Assembly: GCA_009780345.1 (NCBI GenBank)
Contig: WRAG01000020.1
Span: 1 to 45,256, forward strand
Direction of reading: 5' to 3'
Source of the DNA: Oscillospiraceae bacterium
GTDB taxonomy: Bacteria > Bacillota > Clostridia > Monoglobales > WRAG01
Length of the DNA: 45,256 nucleotides
Shown: piece by piece, positions 30,890 to 41,400 of the stretch
Numbering within the stretch: position 1 is the stretch's first letter
How the letters are laid out: the number at the start of each line of letters is the position of its first letter
Notes under the pieces: model-generated
Databases searched by the model: none
What the model saw: only the letters and a program-made list of their open reading frames with translations
What the model was told of the DNA's origin: nothing
Program-made: the position numbers and the translations under genes

Positions 30890-33424
30890 CTATTCGCCTT
30901 CGCCCAAAATCACATCATGTCCCGCAAGGAATCTTGCAAGCATTACAAGGTCAGCCGTGCGAACTCTTTGCTCGTCAATTGATTCCGCCGTAACCATTGC
31001 GCCGTCAGGGTTTATTTCTACTCCTTGACCGGTTAGGTACATTCCAAGCATCAAAAGCCCTTCCATTGAAATACTTCCGTCACCCGTAACGTCACCGCGA
31101 ACTAAGTCACGAACCGTTAATGTCGCCGTTCGGCTAACATCGCGCAACACAACCGCGTCAGTATTAGCGTCAAAAACATAAACCGCCATACTCCAACCGC
31201 CGTCATGTAAATCAGGGTGAACATCAACCAAAGTCAAGCGCGGACTTCCGTTTCTGCCGTTCATAGCTACATCAGTCATGTCGCCGAACGGTTCGCCGTT
31301 TCTCATCCATTGAACAGCAACTCTGTCGAAATCAACATCGTTAATAACAAAGTTTATTCCCAAATTAGTGGTATTTCCGATTTGCGGATTAATAAACTCG
31401 GGGAAACCGTTGTTTCCTGACGGATATGTGAAAATAATACTTCCGATCGGAGCATACGGCTCACACTGACAATCGCAAACGCCTCTTCCACAGTCACGGC
31501 AAAACTCCATCGGGCAACCTTCTTCATTTCCGCACCACGGGCACGGCTCATCTCCTCCACCATCGCCTATAACTAATCTCAAATGCGGCGCAAACGGAAC
31601 GCCGTTGTCATCAACGCCTGTATTTGTCGCGTTTTGGAAAACTCCCGCGCCTTGGATTCCCCAAACTTTGAACCCGATAGTTGTCGCTTCCGGATTTTCC
31701 TCTAAAAACTGTTGAATCGCCGGCAAAAGGTCAACCGATTCGATTCTCGAACCGCGAGAAGTGGTTAAGTTCATCGCGTATGACCATACCATATTTTGAC
31801 GATAAGAAATTAATCCTAAGTTATACGCCGCGCCATAATTCGGAATGTCAGCGTGATTAATTCTTTCCGCAAGGTGGTACGGAAGCATATACATATTAAA
31901 TCTGCTCGGATCGTTATAAGCCGCGTGGTTAACCGCAAGGTTCAATCTAACTTCGTCCAAAGTGTCAACATCAACGTCAGAAATATCGAAGTTCATAAAG
32001 AACAATCTGTGACGGTTCGGCAAATGCGGAAGATTAATGTGCCCCGCTCCGCCGCCGTGTTGAATTCTTCCGTCAAATACTGCAAGATGCGTGCTCGGCG
32101 TATTCTCTCTCGCGTTCGCCCAGTCAATTCCTACAACGTTTGATGTCATAATAACTCCGCCGGGAATAAGACAAGGCGGCGCACACCGGCAATCACAAAT
32201 TTGTCTGCCACAGTCCTCGCATATTGCCGGGTCACAATCATCAAACCCGCCGCACCACGGACACGGTGTCGGCAATGGCCCGCCAACGCCTTCAACAATC
32301 CTCAAATGCGGCGCAAGCGGAGTAGCGTTCATATCAACATTTGTATTTAAATGATTATGGAAGGCCGCGGTTTGATTAGTTCCCCGAACTTTAAATCCAA
32401 TCGTTTCCGCATTTGGATTAAGCGCTAAATATTGAAGTATTTGCGGCAAAATATCGGGCGATTCAACTCTTGTACTATGTAACAAAGCAGTCGGACGCGA
32501 CCACACCAAGTTTTGGCGATAATGAACTAATCCCAAATCATATGCCGCACCGTAAGTCGGAATATCATCTCTGTTAATCGACGCCGCCAACTCGGGAGTA
32601 AGCATATACACATTAAACCAACTGTGCTGGCGGTTAGCGCCTTGGTCACCCGTAGAGTGAAGACCGAGTGTAATTTCGCCTATATTACTTATGTTATTTC
32701 TGATTTCATTTGCGTCAAATGCCATAAAGAATGTTCTGTGTCTGTCTCGATCGCCTTGATTTACAATCGGTCCGCTTGCACGACCATCAATTACTGCATT
32801 ATGATTACTAAGCGAACCCATCAACGTGTTCGGCTCAGGGACAGGCACCCAAAATCCGTCTTGAAAACTCCACGACGTAGTAGCTAAAAAGTCAATCCCC
32901 ACAAGAGAATCCGCAACCACATAAGAACGGTCAATATCAGAAAAATCCGGCCCCGTCACGGTCAAAGAAACTTCTATCGATTCTTGCGCAAAAGCCCCAC
33001 CACTCAAGCTTTGTATCGCCTCTGCCCAACCCCAACTTTTGTAAGTTCCGGCCGGCAAGCCAGCCTGCGGACGAACATACCAAACCCTAAATTGCCCGGG
33101 TTGTATTGTTTCCCACATGTTAAAACGACCTAAGTTCCCTCTATGCGGAGTGTTAGGCGGGGTAGCATTTATTACGTCAAGCCAATGTATCCAATAAAAC
33201 ATCGCACCTGCCATAATGGGAGCATTCCCCGTATTCGTAATTCTGATAGGTCTTGCCGGCGGCGGCGCCTCTCCAAATTCCATCGTGCCGAAGTTAAAGT
33301 CAGCTTCAACTAAAATTGAAAGCCCTCCTCCGGCCGGCGCTCCGACAGCTCCTCCCGTTGCAACGATAGGCAACATCGTTACCATCATTGCAAGCACAAG
33401 CACCAATGCAAACAATTTTTTCAT
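30890..33424 (-). CDS. Secreted dockerin protein with duplicated sandwich/Cys-rich modules
   Basis: An 844-residue exported protein. Signal peptide (about 1-27). An ASH/Ig-like domain follows (about 30-140). Two copies of a module come next (about 165-380 and 420-615), each with DRHRTFFMAFD or NRHRLFFMNFD and IPTYGAAYDLGLVHYRQN or IPNYGAAYNLGLISYRQN. Each copy ends in a Cys-rich knot (about 383-420 and 625-655) of the pattern CPWCGx5CxnCxxCGRxxCxCxC. An Ig-like region precedes a type I dockerin (about 773-842): GDVTGDGSISMEGLLMLGMYL is a good calcium-binding half; the second half (ADLVMLARFLAG) is degenerate. GGGGGAG precedes the ATG. The sandwich module is also the N-terminal module of the heparinase-SLH protein. 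Likely recruited by the cohesin scaffoldin encoded downstream. Confidence 0.85.
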   Translation of the reverse strand: MKKLFALVLVLAMMVTMLPIVATGGAVGAPAGGGLSILVEADFNFGTMEFGEAPPPARPIRITNTGNAPIMAGAMFYWIHWLDVINATPPNTPHRGNLGRFNMWETIQPGQFRVWYVRPQAGLPAGTYKSWGWAEAIQSLSGGAFAQESIEVSLTVTGPDFSDIDRSYVVADSLVGIDFLATTSWSFQDGFWVPVPEPNTLMGSLSNHNAVIDGRASGPIVNQGDRDRHRTFFMAFDANEIRNNISNIGEITLGLHSTGDQGANRQHSWFNVYMLTPELAASINRDDIPTYGAAYDLGLVHYRQNLVWSRPTALLHSTRVESPDILPQILQYLALNPNAETIGFKVRGTNQTAAFHNHLNTNVDMNATPLAPHLRIVEGVGGPLPTPCPWCGGFDDCDPAICEDCGRQICDCRCAPPCLIPGGVIMTSNVVGIDWANARENTPSTHLAVFDGRIQHGGGAGHINLPHLPNRHRLFFMNFDISDVDVDTLDEVRLNLAVNHAAYNDPSRFNMYMLPYHLAERINHADIPNYGAAYNLGLISYRQNMVWSYAMNLTTSRGSRIESVDLLPAIQQFLEENPEATTIGFKVWGIQGAGVFQNATNTGVDDNGVPFAPHLRLVIGDGGGDEPCPWCGNEEGCPMEFCRDCGRGVCDCQCEPYAPIGSIIFTYPSGNNGFPEFINPQIGNTTNLGINFVINDVDFDRVAVQWMRNGEPFGDMTDVAMNGRNGSPRLTLVDVHPDLHDGGWSMAVYVFDANTDAVVLRDVSRTATLTVRDLVRGDVTGDGSISMEGLLMLGMYLTGQGVEINPDGAMVTAESIDEQRVRTADLVMLARFLAGHDVILGEGE

Positions 33425-33547
33425 AATTTTCTCCCCCTTTAAGAAGTTTAAATTTACCAAAAAATATCCTTACATATAATAACCGCTTTTTTTCTCGGAA
33501 ATAGGACAAAAAACAAATAAATTTCCACAATAATATATGTAAAGAAA

Positions 33548-33576
33548 AGTATACTACAAATTTTCCGAAAAAGCAA
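33548..33576 (-). promoter_or_regulatory. Promoter of the dockerin gene
   Basis: On the minus strand TTGCTT and TATACT are 17 nt apart. The leader to the ATG at 33424 is about 115 nt and contains the TGTCC...TATTTC motif shared with two other surface-protein leaders. The 33425-33796 gap otherwise holds only this promoter, the terminator at 33672 and an AT-rich spacer. Confidence 0.6.
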
Positions 33577-33671
33577 GGCTTTTTTTATATTTTTTGTTGA
33601 TTTTCACTAATATATTATAATTGAAGAAAGATTCAGTTAACACCACTCCTAATTTCCCGGCGACGGCATAA

Positions 33672-33704
33672 AATAAAGCACTCTATATTTTAGAGTGCTT
33701 TATT
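33672..33704. terminator. Terminator after the tandem-repeat protein gene
   Basis: AATAAAGCACTCTA and TAGAGTGCTTTATT form a perfect 14-bp stem with a 5-nt loop. It lies about 90 bp downstream of the stop at 33797. Confidence 0.8.
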
Positions 33705-33796
33705 ATGCTAAACATTACTTATTAAAAGAATGTCATATAAGTACCGCTATTATATTTTGGTCGTATTCCAAGAGATAACTTCAAAGTTAAATTAAC

Positions 33797-35116
33797 TTAG
33801 AACAGCCACATGAAATTTTCATTTATAATTTCACTTTGATTAAGAAAAGCCGCTCCGTTACGCGCATATGTTGCAGAGGTAGGCATCAATGAGAAGCTGC
33901 TTTGTGAAATGTCATCAAGATTATACCCGTCTGCGATTCTGAAGTATAGCGAAAACAGATGTGTGCCTTGTGCGGACGGAACAAAATTCCATCGATAAAA
34001 ATTATTTGAAATCGGAATATTGCGAATGTAGCCGCTTCCTGAATCCCTGTAAAATTCCATTGTGCCATTATGGATATGCAAATCAAAAGAAAGCCTGTGA
34101 CCACCTGAATATCGGACGCTTGTTACGCTTCTTAGCCATCCTATTCCCGGCGCAGTATTAGGTTGATCTGAAAACATTCCGGTGCCGTCAATCGCGCCGA
34201 CCGTTGCCGGACTTATTGGAAACCCGATCGTTGGCAGACCGTCTCTTCGGACTGCCCTTAACCTGGTTTCGTCAAATCTAAAACCAAATCCCCAGAAGTT
34301 GCCCATTATAGGCGTCGTATCGTGGCAACCATAGACGTAGACATCAATTGCTACCGTATTATTATTTACAACGCGATATTTACCCGCCATACCAACATAG
34401 CCCGGTGGGACTCTTTGCGGGAAGTCTACCCATATGAAATTCTCGTTTACAATATGTCCTCCGTCAATGAAAGAGGCTCCGTTTGGCGCGTCGCTTCCGA
34501 AACCATATATTCTGAATAAATCTTGAAAAATATCTGCAGTAGTGTACCCGTCTGCGATTCTGAAGTATAGTGAAAACAGATGCGTGCCCCTCTCGGACGG
34601 AACAAAAGCCCACCTGTTAAAACCTGTATTCGGGTTCGCAACCTGACGAATATAACCACTACCTGAGTTATTATAAAAATTCAATATTTCCTGATTGATC
34701 GTCATAGAAACAGTAATTCTATGACCATCTGCAAATGGGAATCTCATCAAAGTTCCCACCCAACCCATTCCGCCAAAATTAGATTGATTCGAATGCGTTC
34801 CGGTGCCGTCAACCGCACCTATCAGCCCCGGAGTTACAACTAACCAAGGCATTGCCGTGCCATTGCTCATAGCAGGTATCAGCACATTTTCATCAAACTT
34901 AAAACCAAACGCCCATGTGTTCCCTATTATAGGGGCCGTATCGTGATCACCATAGACGTAGAAGTCAAGAGCGATTAAGTCGTTATTTACAATACGATAG
35001 TGTGCCGCCATACCGACATAGCCTTGTGGAACTGTACTAACTGACGTTGCTGAAACGCTGACTAACGATGTGAGCAACATTGCTAAAACCACTAAAATAA
35101 TTAAAAACTTTTTCAT
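33797..35116 (-). CDS. Secreted protein of two tandem cohesin-like modules
   Basis: A 439-residue exported protein. Signal peptide (about 1-24). Two copies of a module of about 205 residues follow. Each starts GYVGMAAHYRIVNN or GYVGMAGKYRVVNN, contains FGFKFDENVL or FGFRFDETRL, GAVDGTG and SGSGYIR, and ends GTHLFSLYFRIADGY then ENFIWV or ENFMWL. The layout (strand-rich, FDExxL, late FxLYFRIADG) recalls cohesin-like or similar beta-sandwich domains, but I do not recognise a named family. There is no anchor, dockerin or SLH. GAGGAGAG precedes the ATG. It is monocistronic between terminators. The near-repeat suggests recent duplication. Confidence 0.75.
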   Translation of the reverse strand: MKKFLIILVVLAMLLTSLVSVSATSVSTVPQGYVGMAAHYRIVNNDLIALDFYVYGDHDTAPIIGNTWAFGFKFDENVLIPAMSNGTAMPWLVVTPGLIGAVDGTGTHSNQSNFGGMGWVGTLMRFPFADGHRITVSMTINQEILNFYNNSGSGYIRQVANPNTGFNRWAFVPSERGTHLFSLYFRIADGYTTADIFQDLFRIYGFGSDAPNGASFIDGGHIVNENFIWVDFPQRVPPGYVGMAGKYRVVNNNTVAIDVYVYGCHDTTPIMGNFWGFGFRFDETRLRAVRRDGLPTIGFPISPATVGAIDGTGMFSDQPNTAPGIGWLRSVTSVRYSGGHRLSFDLHIHNGTMEFYRDSGSGYIRNIPISNNFYRWNFVPSAQGTHLFSLYFRIADGYNLDDISQSSFSLMPTSATYARNGAAFLNQSEIINENFMWLF

Positions 35117-35472
35117 TAAACTCTCTCTCCTCTTTTTTTATTTTTCTTAGGTAGTAATTACTTTTGCGTTACCATCGGCGTACTATGTGCTATTTAGATG
35201 CGATATAATATCGCTGTTTCAATGATATTGCTTCGCATAAATTCTACGACCCCCCTTTCTGATTTTGATTTTACGCCTGTTTTGATTCACCTACTTGAAT
35301 TACATTAAATATACACAATTATACAATTTTAGTCAATAGTTGGCGCGAAAATTGTTTGTTTTACACAAATGAACAATTAAAAAATATAGTTTTGGAATCT
35401 ATAACACCGAATTTAAATGCATAAATAAAGCCTGCAACCGTAATGGTTGCAGGCTTTTATGGATTTGTATCA
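35117..35472. other. AT-rich gene-free spacer
   Basis: About 356 bp between two minus-strand genes. It contains a small palindrome, GCGATAT-A-ATATCGC (35200-35214), whose centre includes TATAAT and which may be the promoter/operator of the 33797 gene, and the terminator of the next gene (35425-35460). Nothing else is seen. Confidence 0.5.
35425..35460. terminator. Terminator after the beta-helix-like protein gene
   Basis: ATAAAGCCTGCAACC and GGTTGCAGGCTTTTAT form a 15-bp stem with a 5-nt loop just after the stop at 35473. Confidence 0.9.
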
Positions 35473-38325
35473 TTACAACAAAGGCACTTCATACACTTCA
35501 CATAGGGGCCTCATAGTTATTGTATTTTGCCACCACATAACCCTGATTTCGTTCATTTCTTGAAGCCTGCTGAAGTTGATATTATATAAATCATCGCCTT
35601 GTATCATCATTTGATATTCCAACATTACGTCGTCGCTCCAAATTGTGACGAATAAAACCTCTTCGCCTTTTAAATCGCGGCTCAAATCTATTGATATCGT
35701 GTCGTTGCCAAAATCAGGGGCGACAGACAAAATTTCCGTAACGTCCGCGGCGAATAGGCTTACAGGGAACGAGCCCACGTTGCCATTATACGAAAACTCT
35801 ATCATATTGCCGTTTATGTTGACGGACGCTTGCGCCGGCGTCCAATCCAAAGTGTCGCCGTCCCACCAGATAATTATGCCATTGCCGCTAAGCGTATAAC
35901 TGCCACCGCGGAAAATTTCTCTTTCGCTTTCACCAATGCCGAACACTGCGCCGCTTTTGATTTCCATATCAACGCCGCTCCAAATCGCGTAAGGTCCGAT
36001 TGAACTTACAATTCCGCCATCGATGATAAGTTTAACATCATAGCTTGCCATCCAAATCGCATCATCAGCATTCGAATAATCTTGCGAAATAAGTCCGCCG
36101 GTCATATGAAATGTTCCTTCGCCGCGTAAAATAACAACATCTATATCACCGAAAGTGGTTAGATTAGCTTGCCACTCTACAGTTCTGCCGAGCGGAATTG
36201 TAATATCTAAAGCGGGCACGTTTTTGCACCACATTTCGCCCTCGACCAAAACATCTTCTTCATCCTGCAATAAATATCTTATTTCATTTTCGGCATCTCT
36301 CAAACTGTAAAATTTCTCGCCGTTAACGATAAGATAACCTTTGGTAAAATCGTCGCTTAATGAAAAGTCTATGTAAAACCAGCCTTCATTTCCATCGTAT
36401 GAATATTCAATTGCATCGCCGACAATGTTAACTTCCGCTTGCGGCGGCGTCCAATTCAACGCATTGCCGTTCCACCAAATGATGATTCCGTTACCTGTCG
36501 GGGTATTAAAATTTGGAGTTTCGCCGAACATATCATCCATACTGCTTGCGTAAGAGAAAACTACGCCGCCGCTTATATCGGCAGAGCCGTAAATAACACG
36601 GTTATCTTCGTGGTTTATAATTTGCCCGCCCGTCATTGTTAAGCTGCTGTTACTGCCGATTACAACGGCATAATATCTTAATCCATCAGCCTCAACTCTG
36701 CCGTCGATAATTGTTACCGAGCCGTTCCAACTTTGGATAGCAGATTCGCAGCCGGAACTAGCGATAACACTTCCGCCATTAATTATTATATCGCCGTCGC
36801 CTTGAATACCTTTGGCATCCATACCGAAAACGGCAATTTTGCCAAATTCGTTTAGTTGGAAAGTCCCTTCGCCGGAAATCTCTATCAATCCCGCCCATTG
36901 ACCGGGATTTCCGGAAATCTCTGCTTCCCAAAATACCGCTCTGTCGGTCGGAATATCTATTCTAAACGACTCGTTTGCGTCTTCCCAATATCCCCTAACC
37001 GTGACGTCCTCAGTTTCCAATAGAGTATTCATAGAATTTTGCGCTTCCATGTAATCCGAGTATTCGTCTCCGTTGATAATTAATGTTCCAAAGCCTTGGC
37101 CAATCGGAGTGAGAATTACCGGAATTGTTCCGCTGTTTCCGCCATATGAATACGTTATTACGTCCATATCATCATTTACGGTGACGGTTGCGCCCGCCGG
37201 ATACCAATTTAATGCTTTACCGTTCCATAAGATAATTATAGCGTTCCCCGAGATAGCCGGATTGTCCGCAAAAATGTCGTAAATGTTGTTTCCGTAAGAG
37301 AAAATCACGCCGCCGCTTATATCGGCGGGACCGTCGGTAACGCCGTGCCAATTGTTGTTTATAATTTGACCGCCTGTCATTGTTACGCTGCTGTTATCAC
37401 CTGCATCAATGGTTTTATGCATCAAATCATTCGTTGCAATTTGACCGCCGTTCATGGTGACGGTGCCATTACTATTTTCGATAGCCGCCCAACCGTCATT
37501 TACCTCGATAAGTCCGCCGTTGATTATTATATCTCCGCTGCCTTTTATGCCAATGCCGTTATAAACATCAATTTCGCCGTCAAATATAAAAGTTCCGCTT
37601 CCTGTAAGCTGTATCAGCGCATTATGCCAACCGGGAGAGCCGGAAAATTGTGTCGTTTCCCACGTCACCGTTCTGTTTGACGGAATATCCAACATAAACG
37701 GATAAGCTACGCCGAACCACTCGCCCTCGACCGTAACATCTTCAGTTTGAAGCAGGATATACACCGCGTCTTGCGCGGCAAAATAATCATCATAGGAAGT
37801 TCCGTTAACGATCAGCTCTCCAAATCCGGGGTCAGCAGGACCGAAATAGTTAAACTCCGCCACAACAAATTCGGCAATTGATTCGCCACTTTCCCCAAAA
37901 AACGTGAGGGTTGTCCAGCTAAATTCGCCTGAGTTAATTATTATATGTAAGTCGAAATACGTCCAATTCAACGCATTACTATAAATTGGCGTTTCGCTTA
38001 AATAACGAACTGTGGCGGTTCCGTCGCCATTATCAGTAACGACACTGTCTCCGCCGCCCATAAAGTCAAATGTAATCGGCATGTTAGCTCCACCATCATC
38101 ATTGAAAGAAAGTTCGCCTGATACGCCTGAAAAATCGTTCGATGTCAGAATGATTTCGAATCCGAAAAGATTTTCGCGGTTACTCGAGCCACCAAATCTA
38201 TCGTCTACATCATATTTTTCCCAATATCCTAACGTTGACGCCATTGCCGTCAACGACGTTGCGAGGATTATTGCCATAGTTAGCAATAATGCGAGAGCCT
38301 TTCTTGCGGTTGTTGTTTTAATCAT
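35473..38325 (-). CDS. Large secreted triple-repeat beta-helix-like protein
   Basis: A 950-residue exported protein. Signal peptide (about 1-30). An N-terminal sandwich-like region follows (about 30-150). Three repeats of 200-250 residues come next, each starting LIVNGTSYDDY, LIINGDEYSDY or LIVNGEKFYSL, then a run of short strands with GTFxFDG, GDIIINGG and VTMTGGQI that reads like a parallel beta-helix, and closing NGIIIWWNGNALNWTP and EYSYDGNEG. The third repeat is shorter. A C-terminal tail of about 85 residues follows. The ATG at 38325 follows GAGGGGGA. There is no anchor and no recognised catalytic site. Adhesin or polysaccharide-binding roles are plausible; I do not recognise a named family. 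Confidence 0.78.
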   Translation of the reverse strand: MIKTTTARKALALLLTMAIILATSLTAMASTLGYWEKYDVDDRFGGSSNRENLFGFEIILTSNDFSGVSGELSFNDDGGANMPITFDFMGGGDSVVTDNGDGTATVRYLSETPIYSNALNWTYFDLHIIINSGEFSWTTLTFFGESGESIAEFVVAEFNYFGPADPGFGELIVNGTSYDDYFAAQDAVYILLQTEDVTVEGEWFGVAYPFMLDIPSNRTVTWETTQFSGSPGWHNALIQLTGSGTFIFDGEIDVYNGIGIKGSGDIIINGGLIEVNDGWAAIENSNGTVTMNGGQIATNDLMHKTIDAGDNSSVTMTGGQIINNNWHGVTDGPADISGGVIFSYGNNIYDIFADNPAISGNAIIILWNGKALNWYPAGATVTVNDDMDVITYSYGGNSGTIPVILTPIGQGFGTLIINGDEYSDYMEAQNSMNTLLETEDVTVRGYWEDANESFRIDIPTDRAVFWEAEISGNPGQWAGLIEISGEGTFQLNEFGKIAVFGMDAKGIQGDGDIIINGGSVIASSGCESAIQSWNGSVTIIDGRVEADGLRYYAVVIGSNSSLTMTGGQIINHEDNRVIYGSADISGGVVFSYASSMDDMFGETPNFNTPTGNGIIIWWNGNALNWTPPQAEVNIVGDAIEYSYDGNEGWFYIDFSLSDDFTKGYLIVNGEKFYSLRDAENEIRYLLQDEEDVLVEGEMWCKNVPALDITIPLGRTVEWQANLTTFGDIDVVILRGEGTFHMTGGLISQDYSNADDAIWMASYDVKLIIDGGIVSSIGPYAIWSGVDMEIKSGAVFGIGESEREIFRGGSYTLSGNGIIIWWDGDTLDWTPAQASVNINGNMIEFSYNGNVGSFPVSLFAADVTEILSVAPDFGNDTISIDLSRDLKGEEVLFVTIWSDDVMLEYQMMIQGDDLYNINFSRLQEMNEIRVMWWQNTITMRPLCEVYEVPLL

Positions 38326-38462
38326 TAAGATATCCCCCTCACGATTTGTAAAGTCATCAATATAACCACTATATTCTTGAATAGGGGACATCGTTCTTGC
38401 AGCTTTTCAAGACTTATTTTCATTCTGTTTCACTACCGCATATTGCTGTTAAATTTTCATTT

Positions 38463-41400
38463 TTATAACTCGCTTGAAACCGGCATTATTATCGGAGCTA
38501 TAGTTCCGGCTTCCCATAACATAATCTTCGAATTTTCATCGTTTATATCAAACCATTCGGGAATACGAATTCTTCTTACACTAAAATTTTGAGGAACTCG
38601 AATTCTTATCACTTCAACCTGTTGCAACACTCCGTCGTCATCATATTTCGCCGCAATAAAGTGTAATTTTTGCCGTGCATTATTCAAATTTGTTATGCTA
38701 AAAGAAATTCCATTGTCTGTTATGTCAATATTTCTTATTATATAATTATTGTGAATAGAAAGGTTGGGCGGCATAGGCGAACGGTTAACGGGTTGCCAAA
38801 CCCAAGTGTCTTCCATGGTTTTGCCGTCAAAGCTTGTCATTAACCCGCTAGATTTAAACTCAAACTCGCCTTGAGGGTTTTCGACCGTTCCTGTGCCGAC
38901 ATTTTGCCAATAACCTGTAAATCGATAGTTGTCCGGTACAGCAGACAGCCCCGACAATGCACTTCTGTGAAAACTTTCGCTCAACGTCATTTTTCGCAAA
39001 GAATAATTCCGCGCAAAAGCATCTGTCCATCTAGAATCGATACAAACCTCCCAATTTGACATGTCTAATGACGCTAATTCAGTTGAGTTGGCGAATATCG
39101 CTCCGAAATCCTGCACATTTCGAACGTCCCAATTTGATAAATCAAGACTTGTTAAGCCTGTATCCGAGAACATCGAGAACATAGTTGTTACATTGCTGAT
39201 ATTCCAATTCGACACATCGAGTTTTGTTAAATTCCTTGCGCCCCAAAACATATTGCCCATATCAGTCACGTTTCCGGTATCCCAGCCTGACACATCCAAA
39301 TATTCTAAACTATTCGCAAACAAAAACATGCTGTTCATATCTATTACATTGCCTGTATCCCAGCCCGATACATAAACACTCGTCAAATTTTCAGCAAACG
39401 AAAACATCCATTCCATGGTGGTCACATTGCTGACATCCCAACTTGATAAATCAACAGAAATCAAACTTGGCGAAAGCCCGAACATCGTAGACATATTCGT
39501 TGTTTCGCTTGTATCAAAATGTTCCAGCCCTGTTATTGATATCAAATTTTCCATTCCAAAGAAAAGTCCCTCTAAGGAATCTCCTGTAACAATGGGTCCT
39601 GTAAAAATAATTCGCCGAATATAACGAAGGTAAGCAAAATATGAAGGGAATTCCTCATCACATAATCCAATCAATCCACTTTCAACTACAAAACGTCCAT
39701 CTCCGTGCAGCACCCATTCGGCGCCGGATTCGTTCCAATCTGCCGCCGGAAACTGTCCGTATGCCAACAAATCACTTGACAAAAACGGAGTGACAACTCC
39801 GAACGGCACTCGCGCAATTATATTTGCGTCGATTTTAATATGAACGTAACCTCGAATATACCCGCTTGCGTATTTGTCGAAAGTAACGGCGGCAGTAAAT
39901 TCGGCAGTTTCACCCGATTCAACCGTTATCAAAGTTTGTGAAAATTCTATTCCCGCGCCGCCGTGCGGATTGGTGGTAAATTCGTAATCAATGATATATG
40001 TTTTTGCAACATCGCCGTTATTTGCGATTGTTATTGGGATTGCCGCCGTTTTTGCTTGTTCATCCGGATTTGCGTGACCGAAACTTAATGAAGCCATTGT
40101 TTGCAATTCCCACGGATCTTCACGAATTGCGGTAAGCGGAACATAATATTCAGTCGTTACAAGTGTTTCACTCAAAAGTGCCGCAAGTGGGTCAACAAAT
40201 CCGGCACCAACGAAGAACGGATTGTTGTATTCAAGAATTTCAAGCGGACGAGCGGTATTCATTATTCTTGCTTTGATTTCGAACGGCGTTGCGTCCGGGG
40301 ATTGTTCTAGCAGCAACGCGGCAACGGCAGCAATTACAGGCGCCGAAAAAGATGTTCCGTCTACCGGTCTGTATCTACTGTAAATATCCGTTGTATAAAC
40401 CTGAACCCCGGGCGCAACGATATTAGGTTTAATATGAAACGTTTCCTCTAAAGGACCTCTTGACGAAAAACTTGCAAGCGCGTCAAGCGTTTCTCCTCGC
40501 CCGCCTGAAGTTCCCGCTCCAACCGAAATCACAAGCGAACTTGTCGCGGGCGCGCTAACGCTAAACATTCCGAGCCATCCATCGTTACCGGCACTTACCA
40601 CGACGATAATTCCGTCTAAAACCGCCAGGTTTACCGCGCTAAACATCGGCCTGTGCGAGGTGAACGGACCAAACGAGAACATTTCGCCGAAACTTAGGTT
40701 CATTATATCCATTCTGTCCGCGTGCGCCGCTTCAACCGCCGCAAGAGTGCTTAAACCGCCGACCCCTGAAATATTTACACGGTAGTTCCAAAGTTCCACC
40801 CCCGGAGCAACGGCAACAATCGAGCCCGAAACAGCGGTTCCATGCGCTCTTATGCCGTGGCGGAGACTTGTATTGGTTGAAATCGAATTATTGCCCCGTT
40901 GCCAACCGCGTATGCGGCCGGTTTCGTCTTGAAATCTTACAAATTCCGGATGGTCATGCTGAATCCCTGTATCCAATACGGCAACTCGCACGCCGGCTCC
41001 GGTAATTCCCATTTCATTGTGAATATAATCGGTATCAAAAAGCTCACGAACTTCTAGCATAAACTCAGAATTTACAACGAACGACTCTGTTGTCGCGTAA
41101 ATGTTTTCGACATAAACGTTAACTTCGTAAGCATAATATTCGTATGCGACTTGCTCATACGGCAAAACGTGAAACATTGCATTCGGAAACACTCCGTAAA
41201 CTTCGGGCAACTCAGCAATCATTTCCACCATATTTCCGGGAACACTCATAAGTACGCCGTTAAACAGGCTATAATGCTCGTCAATTATCTCAATTTCACT
41301 ACTTAATGAACGTGGCATTGGAATTTGTGCCAACTGCTGTTGAAACACATCGTGCGCTGATAATGCTTGTTGCTCAAAAGAGTCAGCCAATCTTCCTCGA

